A stretch of DNA of 36,173 nt from the IMG/VR virus record IMGVR_UViG_3300015199_000009, positions 1-36,173 of that record; one strand, written 5' to 3'. Position 1 is the first letter of the stretch; the number at the start of each line of letters is the position of its first letter. This document shows positions 22,032-30,145 of the stretch, one piece after another. The notes under the pieces are model-generated. The model did not search any database. It was not told the DNA's origin and saw only the letters and a list, made by a program, of their open reading frames with translations. Origin of the DNA: a virus. Position numbers and translations under genes: made by a program.

Positions 22032-22430
22032 ATGGCAGGCGGACCGGCTGAACAAATCTCTATCGGGCGCGCGCTGGCGAAACTCGCCGTCGCGAAAGCC
22101 TTTCGCACCACCGTGCAATTCACGCATCGCGGCGGATCGACATTTACGCTGCTCTGCCGCATACTCAAGGATTGGACGGAAGCCGCACCCAACGGCATGG
22201 GAATCGTCCAGGAAGTGCGTTATCTGAAAATCTATGCGACGGCTAATCAAACCGGACTGGCGCCGCCCGCGGGCGATCCGGAGGCCGTGCTGATGGGCGA
22301 TACGTGTGTCTGTTCGAAGTACGCGAACCGCACGTATTCAGTGCTGCAAAAAATTCCGCTGGACACTGGCGGCCGCGTGTACGAACTGACGTTGGCGGAA
22401 CAAAAACGCTTCGTGTCAGGGGCGGGTTAA
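22032..22430 (+). CDS. Connector-size structural protein, unknown
   Basis: The 132-residue product follows four bases after the preceding stop, with GAGGTAGG as ribosome site. A helical start (GRALAKLAVAKAFRTTVQFT) is followed by beta-rich sequence (STFTLLCRILKDWTEAAPNG, YSVLQKIPLDTGGRVYELTL). Its size and neighbours suggest a head-tail completion protein. No motif is recognised. Confidence 0.6.
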   Translation: MAGGPAEQISIGRALAKLAVAKAFRTTVQFTHRGGSTFTLLCRILKDWTEAAPNGMGIVQEVRYLKIYATANQTGLAPPAGDPEAVLMGDTCVCSKYANRTYSVLQKIPLDTGGRVYELTLAEQKRFVSGAG

Positions 22431-22434
22431 CGGC

Positions 22435-22483
22435 AGTGGATAGTGGACAGTGATTAGTAACTAACCACTGTCCACTAACCACT
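22435..22483. repeat. Inverted repeat of AGTGGATAGTGGACAGTG type
   Basis: The 18-base arm at 22435-22452 is inverted at 22466-22483 with one mismatch; each arm is built of 7-base repeats. A further partial repeat and the GGAG ribosome site of the next gene follow. Confidence 0.75.
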
Positions 22484-22499
22484 AACCACTGGAGCTCCA

Positions 22500-23000
22500 A
22501 TGCCAGCCGGCACAACGTTCCTAACCAAAACCCTGGACCGCATCAATACGATCTGCACCGGGTACACACTGTTCACTGGCGCGCCACTCTGGCAGGGACT
22601 GACGCCGCGCGTATTCCGCGGCTACACCCGATTTCAGGACACGGACAATTTCGAGGCGTTCGCGCCATCGATGGCACAGAACGGCACCCAGGCATGTTTT
22701 AGTTTCTGGCTGAAGGACGCCACCGTCGCCACGCTGGAAGTTTATCCGTGCACCGTCCTGGGCGAGCTGGTCTTTGCGATCGATCCACAATCGAACAACG
22801 ACCTGAATGCGCAATGGGATGCCGCGCTGAATTTTGTTGTGGCGCTCAACGATCCCACGTCCTACACGGGCGCCGGAGAAATTCCCCCCAGTAAAATCCG
22901 GTTTGCCCTTCACGAGGTGGACGTCACAAAACGCCAGGGGTTGGTGATATTCGACTTCGGGAATTACGGGCACGGCGGCATTGAGTTCCCCGATCCATAA
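22500..23000 (+). CDS. Tail terminator or minor tail protein candidate
   Basis: The 166-residue product starts at ATG 22500, six bases after GGAG. It is mixed alpha/beta with aromatic loops (GYTLFTGAPLWQGLTPRVFR, VYPCTVLGELVFAIDPQSNN) and an acidic C-terminal strand (GLVIFDFGNYGHGGIEFPDP). Its place among connector and tail-completion genes suggests a tail terminator or neck role. No family is recognised. Confidence 0.55.
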   Translation: MPAGTTFLTKTLDRINTICTGYTLFTGAPLWQGLTPRVFRGYTRFQDTDNFEAFAPSMAQNGTQACFSFWLKDATVATLEVYPCTVLGELVFAIDPQSNNDLNAQWDAALNFVVALNDPTSYTGAGEIPPSKIRFALHEVDVTKRQGLVIFDFGNYGHGGIEFPDP

Positions 23001-23045
23001 AAGCAGTTCGCCACAGACGCACAGAGAACACAGAGAACGGCCTTT

Positions 23046-23243
23046 ATGACCACCAACAAACGGCTACGCAAGAAAATCAAAAACCTCGAACGCCAGAACA
23101 CCCGCCTGGTGAAAACACTGCACACCGTGTTAGTACGTAGTGGCGCAGGCGTCCCTGCCTGCGTGCCAGTGCAACCCTCGCAATCGAACATCCCCGGCAC
23201 GTCGGATCACCTCGGTTTTCGCGGCGTTGCCTCTCATCCGTAG
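23046..23243 (+). CDS. Small coiled-coil protein with repeat-encoded C-terminus
   Basis: The 65-residue frame begins with a basic coiled coil (NKRLRKKIKNLERQNTRLVK) and continues into sequence encoded by the REP-like element at 23140-23163 (about residues 32-39) and beyond. The ATG follows a CACAGAGAACACAGAG-type repeat (about 23009-23040) without a ribosome site. The N-terminal half looks real; the C-terminal half may be repeat-derived. Confidence 0.4.
   Translation: MTTNKRLRKKIKNLERQNTRLVKTLHTVLVRSGAGVPACVPVQPSQSNIPGTSDHLGFRGVASHP
23140..23163. repeat. Single REP-like hairpin with GTGG head
   Basis: GTGG at 23140-23143 is followed by stem CGCAGGC, loop GTCCCT and stem GCCTGCG to 23163. 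The head-plus-hairpin plan matches the GTAG elements but the sequence is unrelated. It lies inside a small coding frame. Confidence 0.6.
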
Positions 23244-23282
23244 TCCGTAGTCCTTACGTCCCTTCAGTCCCTTCGGTCCCTT
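23241..23282. repeat. GTCCCTTNN nine-base tandem repeat
   Basis: Nine-base units (GTCCTTAC, GTCCCTTCA, GTCCCTTCG, GTCCCTT) run directly into ATG 23283, leaving no Shine-Dalgarno. Related units occur at 25473-25499 and in the signal-peptide region near 19856. Confidence 0.7.
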
Positions 23283-23687
23283 ATGACTCCCGACGACGCC
23301 GAAAAACTAACCGACCTCGTTGCCTACCTATCCGGCTGGCAAGCCGCCCAGGCCGCATGGCACGCCTGGATCGACCGCGAATACGCCGCGCGCCTGGCCG
23401 CCTGGACGGTCTACCGCACGCAGGCCCGCGACAAGATCTCCGCGAATCTGGATCAGTTGCCCTACGACAAACGCGGCGGCGTCAATCCCGGCAGCGCCCA
23501 AAAGTGGAAATTTAGAAACGCCACCGACCGCATTCTTGGAGCAACGGTGCTGCGAGGCGAGGAATTATTCGGGATCGACGGCCAGCGCAATGACGCCGGA
23601 ATCTATGTCGGCACGCTGAATAAACAGACCGCATCCACGGTTACGGCCGCACTGCGCGATACGCTAAAACTGGTGCCTGCCCTATGA
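23283..23687 (+). CDS. Structural or assembly protein, unknown
   Basis: The 134-residue product is Trp/Ala-rich and helical at the N-terminus (LTDLVAYLSGWQAAQAAWHA, then WIDREYAARLAAWTVYRTQA), followed by a beta-rich half (RILGATVLRGEELFGIDGQR). It has no Shine-Dalgarno. Its stop overlaps the start of the minor head gene (ATGA), suggesting joint translation and perhaps a shared assembly role. No family is recognised. Confidence 0.6.
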   Translation: MTPDDAEKLTDLVAYLSGWQAAQAAWHAWIDREYAARLAAWTVYRTQARDKISANLDQLPYDKRGGVNPGSAQKWKFRNATDRILGATVLRGEELFGIDGQRNDAGIYVGTLNKQTASTVTAALRDTLKLVPAL

Positions 23688-25180
23688 CCGCAATCGAGGC
23701 GCTAATCGCAGAAGCCGAAACGATCCTGGGCGACGAAGGCCGCGCCATCGCTGAAAACGTCGGCAAGAATCTGACCGAGGCCACGCGCCAGCAACGCAAC
23801 GCGCTAGAAGCCGGCGTCGACGCGCACAAATCGAAACCAGACTTGATCGACGCCACGAACATGGACCTGACACCAGGCCAGGACAGAAACCTCAAAGCCA
23901 GTTTCGGCACGCACCTTCAGGCCATGGCCAGGCGCGTGGCCGACACCATGGCAGACGAGATGAAGGCCACAAAATTCTTTCATCTCGACGGCAGCGACGC
24001 GCGCATCATCGACGCGAAAGAATACGCCGACACGGGCCTGGCAAATCTCGGAGCGCATCCCCACAGCCGAGCCATCGCCGTCCCGATCCCGCCAGGTTAC
24101 GAGCATGTGGCGCCAGACGCGCGCCGCATATTGGCTCTCGATCCGTCAGAGCGCCGCCAGGCGTTTTTAGATTTTCTGAACGACAGTCCCAATGCGGCGC
24201 CAAGCGGACCTGGCGCACCGCCGCCATCCGGACCGGCGCCGAAACAGCCCTCTGGCACGCCCGTCCCACAGCCGTTGGACCATAAAGTTTTATTGAAAAT
24301 GACCCCGCTTGCGAATGACCCGGCCGCGATCCAAGCCGCGCAACTGGCGGTCGATACGAGACTCGCGGGCTACAACAGTCAATTGCCGCATCTCGCGGAT
24401 CCGGCGCGCCAGGCGCAGATGGCCAAAGACATTGGCGATATCTCTCAGAATTACAATCGTCTCATCGCAAACCAGATTATGATGGGTCACGAGGACACAG
24501 TGCTGAAAGGGCTGGGCGTCGATTTGGACTCCAGTAGTTTCAAGAGTAATCGAGACTTGTTCGACAAATTCCGTTTGGCCCTGATGTCGCAGAAACTGAC
24601 AGCTAAAAAATTCCCGCATACCACGGCAGAGTTTAGCGAGGCTCTGGCGAATTCCCCGGGCATCACGCCTGCCTGGGCAAGCGCGGCGCGCCAATCGCCG
24701 CCCATGAATGTGCTTCAACAGATTGTGGGCGATCATCTGATCGATGCCGATCTATTGAAGTATATATTGGCGTTGCATCCACAAGACGAACGCGCGGACT
24801 GCGAGACGTTTATAAAACGGATCAATTTATTTGCACGGACCACGCCTGGTGAATTAACGCACGAAACGGGACATGCAATCGAGTATGAGAATCTACTCTA
24901 CGATGCGTACAGGATTCAGATCGTATTCGATACCGCGGGCACACTAGAAAGCCCGCTGCCAAACAAAAATTATCCAAACGGCGACCCAAAGGCAATCGGA
25001 CGTCCAAATTCAGGCTACTACAGCGACTACATTACGCGCCAGTACCCTTATGGAACCGAAGGTTTATCAATGACATTGCAGGCATTGTGCGAAGGCGCGT
25101 CCCCCATCCACACATTGACGCCACGGGATAAACAGTTATTTAGACTGACAGCGGCGTTTCTGGCGGGATTGCACAAATGA
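23684..25180 (+). CDS. Minor head protein with HExxH metallopeptidase domain
   Basis: The 498-residue protein has a helical N-terminal part (1-165), a Pro/Gly-rich linker (about 168-200), a helical middle, and a C-terminal domain with GELTHETGHAIEYENL (candidate zinc ligands His393 and His397, Glu394). This is followed by SGYYSDYITRQYPYGTEGLS, an arrangement seen at the C-termini of phage minor head (MuF-like) proteins. The zinc domain could process virion or host proteins. The C-terminal third (24500-25180) is more AT-rich than the start, suggesting module exchange. The start and stop both overlap neighbours by four bases. Confidence 0.65.
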   Translation: MTAIEALIAEAETILGDEGRAIAENVGKNLTEATRQQRNALEAGVDAHKSKPDLIDATNMDLTPGQDRNLKASFGTHLQAMARRVADTMADEMKATKFFHLDGSDARIIDAKEYADTGLANLGAHPHSRAIAVPIPPGYEHVAPDARRILALDPSERRQAFLDFLNDSPNAAPSGPGAPPPSGPAPKQPSGTPVPQPLDHKVLLKMTPLANDPAAIQAAQLAVDTRLAGYNSQLPHLADPARQAQMAKDIGDISQNYNRLIANQIMMGHEDTVLKGLGVDLDSSSFKSNRDLFDKFRLALMSQKLTAKKFPHTTAEFSEALANSPGITPAWASAARQSPPMNVLQQIVGDHLIDADLLKYILALHPQDERADCETFIKRINLFARTTPGELTHETGHAIEYENLLYDAYRIQIVFDTAGTLESPLPNKNYPNGDPKAIGRPNSGYYSDYITRQYPYGTEGLSMTLQALCEGASPIHTLTPRDKQLFRLTAAFLAGLHK

Positions 25181-25473
25181 AACAGGCGACGATTAAAATA
25201 AAAGATGTGGGAGCCATCGTCTATGCCTTCACAAACATCGACGCCGTGATGGGGAACGTGGAATCGATCGCGGCAGCCCCAAATGACGAGGCAAACATTA
25301 GGCATTTGCTCTACGAAAACACGACGCCGATGTATACGTATGGTGGCCTGATGATCATGGCGCAACATTATGCCTATTACGATCTTGTGGCGAAAATCCT
25401 ATGTGACGCCTTTGGCGACGCCAATGTTGATATCCCCAAAATAGACATCGCCGATCACACCAAAATGCATTAG
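25177..25473 (+). CDS. Small protein coupled to the minor head gene, unknown
   Basis: The 98-residue product starts within the stop of the minor head gene (ATGA overlap) and has the same AT-rich composition as that gene's 3' third. It is mixed alpha/beta (IKIKDVGAIVYAFTNIDAVM, GGLMIMAQHYAYYDLVAKIL) with an acidic end. The shared composition suggests it moved with the metallopeptidase domain; a partner or inhibitor role is possible but unproven. Confidence 0.6.
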   Translation: MKQATIKIKDVGAIVYAFTNIDAVMGNVESIAAAPNDEANIRHLLYENTTPMYTYGGLMIMAQHYAYYDLVAKILCDAFGDANVDIPKIDIADHTKMH

Positions 25474-25499
25474 TCCCTGCCGTCCCTTACGTCCCTTTG
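25473..25499. repeat. GTCCCTTNN nine-base tandem repeat, second copy
   Basis: Units GTCCCTGCC, GTCCCTTAC and GTCCCTTTG follow the stop of the small gene, and the next gene begins at 25514 after GCCTTT, with no Shine-Dalgarno. The same GCCTTT-ATG junction occurs at 23046. Confidence 0.65.
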
Positions 25500-25513
25500 A
25501 AGTGCGTGCCTTT

Positions 25514-26038
25514 ATGACCCAGGACGAAATCAAAACAGCCTACAACCGGCGCCTATGGGCGCTGAAACACGCCAGCGAGGCCATCCGCGATCCGTCCACA
25601 CTGGCGCAAGGGATCAATGCAAAACTGGCGCGCACGGGCTTCCTAAACCAGATCGTCAAGCGGCGCTTCGCCACCCAGGGCGGAACGTCGGGAACTTCAT
25701 GGCCGGCACTGATGCCCGCCACAATCAGGCAGCGCGCCAGGCAGGGTTATGCGCCAGGCCCGATACTGATTCGCAGCGGCACACTGGGAACGGCGGCCAC
25801 AGGCGGAAACGCCACCGCCACGGCCGCCACGATCACGCTGGAGATACAGACAGGCCAGGCCCCGTATGCAAAAGTGCCGTTGAGCGTCTATGCCATGGCC
25901 CTCAACCGCAAACGCCCCTTTTACGGCCCGCCCACAGACCAGGAAATGACAGAGCTGATCGCCGCGCGCAACGCATTGATCGCCAATATTTACGTGCGCA
26001 TCTACACAGGCCACGGCTATTCCGATCTCTTGCAGTAA
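25514..26038 (+). CDS. Phage virion morphogenesis (tail completion) protein
   Basis: The 174-residue protein resembles the Mu gpG-like virion morphogenesis family: a helical N-terminus (NRRLWALKHASEAIRDPSTL), then RRFATQGGTSGTSWPALMPA, TIRQRARQGY, and PILIRSGTLGTAATGGNA, the F..QG.....W..L...T...R..G...IL..SG.L pattern. Such proteins act in joining tails to heads or completing the tail. ATG 25514 is preferred to GTG 25502. There is no Shine-Dalgarno. Confidence 0.78.
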   Translation: MTQDEIKTAYNRRLWALKHASEAIRDPSTLAQGINAKLARTGFLNQIVKRRFATQGGTSGTSWPALMPATIRQRARQGYAPGPILIRSGTLGTAATGGNATATAATITLEIQTGQAPYAKVPLSVYAMALNRKRPFYGPPTDQEMTELIAARNALIANIYVRIYTGHGYSDLLQ

Positions 26039-26073
26039 CTCACTTCTCGTTTCTCACTTCCAAGGAGTTCCCT

Positions 26074-26481
26074 ATGTCATCCGCAGTCGTCACGATCTAT
26101 CCCAAGTCAGTCCTGTTCAACGCCGACACCTACGATTCCAGCACGGGCGGCCCGATCATGGCGCAAATGCGCTACAGCGGATCGGCGCTGCCAGACTGGA
26201 CAGGCGATAGCGCCCTGAATCAATTTTTGGGCGTGGTCAACCAGGTTTGCACCGTCGGAATCACCATCCGCGATGTGAAAATGGGCCTATTGCTGGTGCC
26301 TGGCACCAAGAGCAGCCTGGTGTTGCAGATCAGCGGCAAGGGCGCCGCGATATCGATCACGTTCTTGAACATGGTTTTCCTCGGCTGCGAACCCGCCCAA
26401 CAGGGCCGGGCGCAGGCCGGATCGTCCGTGTTGTTGTTCCAGCACGAAAGTGCCGATGGCAGCACGGCCCCAGTGAGCTAA
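26074..26481 (+). CDS. Tail tube protein candidate
   Basis: The 135-residue product starts after AAGGAG, just past a half GAGAAG-family repeat (26039-26060). It is beta-rich (AVVTIYPKSVLFNADTYDSS, KSSLVLQISGKGAAISITFL, ending SVLLFQHESADGS). Its size and place between the tail-completion gene and the tape-measure region fit a tail tube protein, but no motif proves it. Confidence 0.5.
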   Translation: MSSAVVTIYPKSVLFNADTYDSSTGGPIMAQMRYSGSALPDWTGDSALNQFLGVVNQVCTVGITIRDVKMGLLLVPGTKSSLVLQISGKGAAISITFLNMVFLGCEPAQQGRAQAGSSVLLFQHESADGSTAPVS

Positions 26482-26488
26482 AAAATAG

Positions 26489-26553
26489 AAGTGAGGATAG
26501 AGAAGTGAGTAGTGAGAACGGGAATTTGATTCTCATTGCTCAATTCTCGTTCG
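26489..26553. repeat. GAGAAGTGAG-family inverted repeat
   Basis: A purine arm (GAAGTGAGGATAGAGAAGTG...) from about 26489 is partly inverted in 26530-26553 (TTCTCATTGCTCAATTCTCG). The rest of the gap to 26624 contains GGCGCCGCGC-type palindromic sequence and the CGGAG ribosome site of the next gene. Confidence 0.6.
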
Positions 26554-26624
26554 TGGAGCGCGGCGTGGCGGCGCCGCGCTCTATGATTTGTGGTTAATAT
26601 AAAAATCTATCTCACGGAGTAATC

Positions 26625-26954
26625 ATGACACAGTCCCAAGCCATGCGCGAATTCATGCGCGCCAGCGCGCGCGCCCAGGACACGCGCCACTGCCACCTGT
26701 GGCCGGATTACGTGCTGCGCGGCGTCTACAATGTCGCCGCATTCCCCGGCATTACGCTAGCCGAATGGTGCGCCGGCATGGGCATAAAGATCGCTGAAGA
26801 TCAGTGCCCCGCGCGTCAGCACGGGGTAGATGCCGACGCCGACACAGATCCCACGCCAGACCAGATCGACGCCCACAATCAAAATGTAGTCGCACAAATG
26901 CGCGCGGCCAAGGAGCAGGGCGCCGAAAGTCTATCGAACGTCACGATCGAATAA
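26625..26954 (+). CDS. Possible tail assembly chaperone, position only
   Basis: The 109-residue product lies between the tail tube and tape-measure candidates, where tail assembly chaperones usually sit. It has a helical N-terminus (AMREFMRASARAQDTRHCHL), a segment ITLAEWCAGMGIKIAED, and an acidic tail (DADADTDPTPDQIDAHNQNV). I found no slippery frameshift extension into the next gene. GGAG precedes the start. Confidence 0.45.
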   Translation: MTQSQAMREFMRASARAQDTRHCHLWPDYVLRGVYNVAAFPGITLAEWCAGMGIKIAEDQCPARQHGVDADADTDPTPDQIDAHNQNVVAQMRAAKEQGAESLSNVTIE

Positions 26955-26960
26955 AACGCA

Positions 26961-27036
26961 CCGTAGGACGGGCTGCTAGCCCGTTCGATGCAAAACCAAA
27001 CGAATACAACGAACGGGCTAGCAGCCCGTCCTACGG
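26961..27036. repeat. BIME-like inverted pair, second GTAG family
   Basis: Perfect 27-base arms lie at 26961-26987 and 27010-27036. Each arm has GTAG followed by its own hairpin, ACGGGCT, loop GCT, AGCCCGT. This is the REP plan with a sequence unrelated to E1-E7. It fills most of the gap before the tape-measure candidate. Confidence 0.85.
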
Positions 27037-27052
27037 TACGAACGAACAACCC

Positions 27053-28222
27053 ATGAACATCAGCGCAGACACCGGAACCATCGACGCCATCCGCGCTGAA
27101 AACGCCGAGATCGAACGCAGCCTGCAAACGCAAATCAGCGAGATGCAGCAACTGACCGCGATGCAGGCGCAACTTGGCGCCGGCGCGCCAGGCCAGGCCC
27201 TGGCCATGCAGGGCAACCGCATGCCGGGCAGCGCCGTCGATGCCCTGACGACGCAGGGTAACCGCATGCCAGGCAGCGCCGTGGACGCCCTGGCAACGCA
27301 GGGCAACCGCATGCCAGGCAGCGCCGTGGACGCCCTGGCAACGCAGGGCAACCGCATGCCGGACGGCAGGGGTGCGCCTGTGAATCTGCCGGGATCGGTG
27401 CCTAAAAAATTAGAGGACCTGGAAGAGAGCCTTTTAAAATCAGACGCGTTCAAACGAAAAATGATGACAGTCATGCGCGCGGCCGGACACATGGCCCATG
27501 GCGGAGTGTCGTTGCGTGGTCTGGCTCATGCCGGCCACGCGCTAGGCATGGAAAGCCTAGGACGGGCACTGCCTGAGTTGCAGATGGCGATCCAACTCGG
27601 CGAGGTGCTCGGCAATATGGTCGGCGAGCGAATCTATCATGGAGAGCGCACGCGCCTGGAGGCGCAGGAACTGACCGAACAGGGGCATTTGATCGATGCC
27701 GGGCAGAAGGCCGGCATAGACGTACAGAACCGGCAGCTCGCAGATCGCATGGCCGCAAACGAGGCCAATCGCAAGGTGGACGATCTGCACCGCATCCTGA
27801 CGATCTCGGATGTTGCCGCCAGGGCGATGCATCCCATGGATGCGTTCGACGATTTCAAAGAGGAACGCTTAGCCGAAAAACAAGCCAACGAAGCGCGCCT
27901 AATTTCCGACATGGCCAAGGCCGTGAAAAATCCAGAGTCCGCGGGCTACAGCCGGCGCCAGGCCATCGCCGCCGTGGGGCATGCCAACGCCAAAGAGACC
28001 GAGGTGTCAGCCGCGATCCAAAAGTTCGTGCTGGATCACGTCAAGAGCGCTGAAGAAAAAATGAAACGCCATGCGGCCATGGAAGCGGAGCACAAACGGG
28101 ACCTCGCCAAAATCGAAGACGAAAACCCGTCGTTCCGTTCCATCGAAAAACAGAAACTGACCCATTTTCGCGAGATGGAAAAATTAGAGATGCACCATAA
28201 ACAGAGCTGGAACTCATTTTAG
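27053..28222 (+). CDS. Tape-measure candidate with 45-bp tandem repeats
   Basis: The 389-residue protein is almost entirely helical and lies after the tail tube region, so it may be a short tape-measure or tail scaffold protein. Residues 53-97 are three 15-residue repeats (QGNRMPGSAVDALAT), encoded by 45-bp units at 27209-27343, plus a partial unit. The rest is coiled coil with many Ala, Glu and Lys (KQANEARLISDMAKAVKNPE). Such repeats can change length by slippage, which for a tape measure would change tail length. The start has no clear ribosome site; the upstream extension in the same frame runs through the palindrome and is rejected. Confidence 0.5.
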   Translation: MNISADTGTIDAIRAENAEIERSLQTQISEMQQLTAMQAQLGAGAPGQALAMQGNRMPGSAVDALTTQGNRMPGSAVDALATQGNRMPGSAVDALATQGNRMPDGRGAPVNLPGSVPKKLEDLEESLLKSDAFKRKMMTVMRAAGHMAHGGVSLRGLAHAGHALGMESLGRALPELQMAIQLGEVLGNMVGERIYHGERTRLEAQELTEQGHLIDAGQKAGIDVQNRQLADRMAANEANRKVDDLHRILTISDVAARAMHPMDAFDDFKEERLAEKQANEARLISDMAKAVKNPESAGYSRRQAIAAVGHANAKETEVSAAIQKFVLDHVKSAEEKMKRHAAMEAEHKRDLAKIEDENPSFRSIEKQKLTHFREMEKLEMHHKQSWNSF

Positions 28223-28227
28223 GAAAG

Positions 28228-28288
28228 AGAATATAGAAGTGAGAAGAGAGCAACTCGTTTCTCACTGCTATATTCTCACTTCTCACTT
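28228..28288. repeat. GAGAAGTGAG-family inverted repeat before ATG 28289
   Basis: Purine arm AGAATATAGAAGTGAGAAG (from 28228) is inverted as CTCACTGCTATATTCTCACTTCTC to about 28285 in outline. It abuts ATG 28289, so that gene has no Shine-Dalgarno. Confidence 0.7.
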
Positions 28289-28696
28289 ATGGCTGGACTC
28301 ACACACACCATCGGCGGCGTCAATTTCGGCGCCCTAAACACCAGCGCCGGCCGCAAGAGCCTCGGCTGTTATCCCACGTCGCTGAATTACCAGTACATCC
28401 GCTTTCACGCGCCCGGATCCAACGGGCGTTTCCTGATCCACGGCAACCGCGATGGCGGCACGATCCAGATGGACGCCGCCTACGTCGATTCGCTGGCCAA
28501 CGTCCACAGCGCCTTCCAGTCCGACCGCAACGCCTGGGAGAACACCGCCGTGGTGATCGTCGATTCCACCGGCATAAATTTCACGCGCTGCATGCTGGTG
28601 AACGGTTCGATGCACATTGCCAAGCGCCCGTTCGCAATCGGCAGAACCGGATTCGTGCGCATGGACGTGACCGCCGCATTCGACGTGGACAGCTAA
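28289..28696 (+). CDS. Small tail protein, unknown
   Basis: The 135-residue product starts directly after a repeat with no ribosome site. It is beta-rich with Gly/Asn turns (SNGRFLIHGNRDGGTIQMDA, SMHIAKRPFAIGRTGFVRMD) and has no cysteine motif of note. It could be a baseplate or distal tail protein, as it precedes a fiber gene. No family is recognised. Confidence 0.6.
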   Translation: MAGLTHTIGGVNFGALNTSAGRKSLGCYPTSLNYQYIRFHAPGSNGRFLIHGNRDGGTIQMDAAYVDSLANVHSAFQSDRNAWENTAVVIVDSTGINFTRCMLVNGSMHIAKRPFAIGRTGFVRMDVTAAFDVDS

Positions 28697-28715
28697 ACTT
28701 AGGGGCACAGAAAGA

Positions 28716-30077
28716 ATGTCAATTCTCGGCATCAACGCCAACACGATCGGCAAACCCATCTTCGAGGGCGCAACCGCCTATCGCCAGAAGGACAACGCCT
28801 CCGACAACATGGTGTCTGGCGCGTATTCGCACCTGCCCATCGAATTCTCAGCCACCGAGGCTAACGAATGGCAATCGGTGCTGACCTATATCGCCAACGT
28901 TATCAAAGCGGGCGGCGGCGCGCTCGCGGTGCGCAACACGACGGGCGGGCCGCTGCCGGCCGGGCCTGTCACGGTCACCGGATACGACGTGGCAAATGCG
29001 GCGTTTCTGATCGGCGCGGCCAATGCGACGGGGGCGGCGCCAGCCTTGGTGTTATTGCTTGCGGCGCTGGCAAACAACACGAACGGGACCGCGTATATTG
29101 GGGGCACGTTCACAGCGGCGGGTCTCGACACGACAGGATCGGCGGTGGGCAATCCCGTCTATCTCGCGGCGGGCGGCGGCATGACACTGACCGCGCCCAC
29201 GGCTGCGGACACGATCCAACAGATTATCGGGCGGGTGCAGACTTTGGCCAATCCGGGCGTGATCTCCGGGCTGGTGAACACGCCCACAAAATTCGGCACG
29301 TCCTGGCATCAAAATCTTTCGATCACCGGCGCCCTGATCGCGGCCGCGACAATCGATCTAACCACGAAGGTTGTCAATTCGCTGCCGATCGCCAACGGCG
29401 GCACAAACAGCAGCACGGCGCTGACAGCCAGCGCCATCGCCGTCAGCAACGGCACGCAGATCGTGCAGGGGCCTCAGGGCACCGCCACAACATTATTGCA
29501 CGGCAACGCGGCGGGATTGCCCACGTATGGCGCGGCGGCGTTAACCACGGACGTGTCAGGCGTGTTGCCGGTTGCCAACGGTGGGACGAACAACGGCACT
29601 GCCGTGGGGGCGTTCAACAATTTATCGCCGCTCACCACGAAGGGCGATCTCGTCACACGTGACGTAACAAACAATATCCGTTTGCCAGTGGGAGTGGACG
29701 GGCAGGTCCTGAAATCCGACAGCACTCAGGCCAGCGGCCTGGCCTGGTCGAATTTACAGCGTGTCGTTCAACCCACGACCATCACGGCGAACACAAACAA
29801 TTACGCGCCAGGGTCAGCCGAGGTGCAGCGCTGGATCGCCACCGCAGGCGGATGGCTGGTCACGGGCATGGTGGCCGGATACGACGGCGAAATCAGGCAC
29901 ATCTACAACGGATCGGGCAGTTTCCAAGTCACGCTCAAACACCTCTCAGCCTCGTCCAGCGCCGCCAATCAATTTTTTTGCACGGCAGCCGCCGACATTG
30001 CGTTCTCGGTCAATAGTGTCGTGGTGGCAATATACGATGGCGCGGCCGCGTTGTGGCGCGTGAACAAATTACCGTAG
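28716..30077 (+). CDS. Fiber protein with NGGTN motifs
   Basis: The 453-residue protein has two copies of a fiber motif (SLPIANGGTNSSTALTASAI and GVLPVANGGTNNGTAVGAFN), related to the PANGGT of the protein at 17475. The first 230 residues include Gly/Thr/Ala-rich beta sequence and a capsid-decoration-like segment (AVRNTTGGPLPAGPVTVTGY). A C-terminal domain (about 350-453) may be the receptor-binding part. AGGGG precedes the start. It probably lies on the virion surface and binds the host. Confidence 0.7.
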   Translation: MSILGINANTIGKPIFEGATAYRQKDNASDNMVSGAYSHLPIEFSATEANEWQSVLTYIANVIKAGGGALAVRNTTGGPLPAGPVTVTGYDVANAAFLIGAANATGAAPALVLLLAALANNTNGTAYIGGTFTAAGLDTTGSAVGNPVYLAAGGGMTLTAPTAADTIQQIIGRVQTLANPGVISGLVNTPTKFGTSWHQNLSITGALIAAATIDLTTKVVNSLPIANGGTNSSTALTASAIAVSNGTQIVQGPQGTATTLLHGNAAGLPTYGAAALTTDVSGVLPVANGGTNNGTAVGAFNNLSPLTTKGDLVTRDVTNNIRLPVGVDGQVLKSDSTQASGLAWSNLQRVVQPTTITANTNNYAPGSAEVQRWIATAGGWLVTGMVAGYDGEIRHIYNGSGSFQVTLKHLSASSSAANQFFCTAAADIAFSVNSVVVAIYDGAAALWRVNKLP

Positions 30078-30098
30078 GATAATTAATCAGCCAACAGC

Positions 30099-30125
30099 GG
30101 TAGCGTCCGAGCTCCGCCTCGGACG
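30099..30125. repeat. Single REP element E7 (GTAG head)
   Basis: One left half, G-GTAG-CGTCCGAG, loop CTCCGC, CTCGGACG, lies between two tail genes without its inverted partner. The same stem variant appears inverted in the right half of E1. Confidence 0.8.
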
Positions 30126-30145
30126 TTCTACCCAGGAAAACAACC

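Noticed and set aside
26804-27052. Frameshifted tail chaperone extension into the tape-measure frame
   Set aside because: The overlapping frame is Arg-rich and runs through the palindrome at 26961-27036; no slippery heptamer was found at the end of the 26625 gene.
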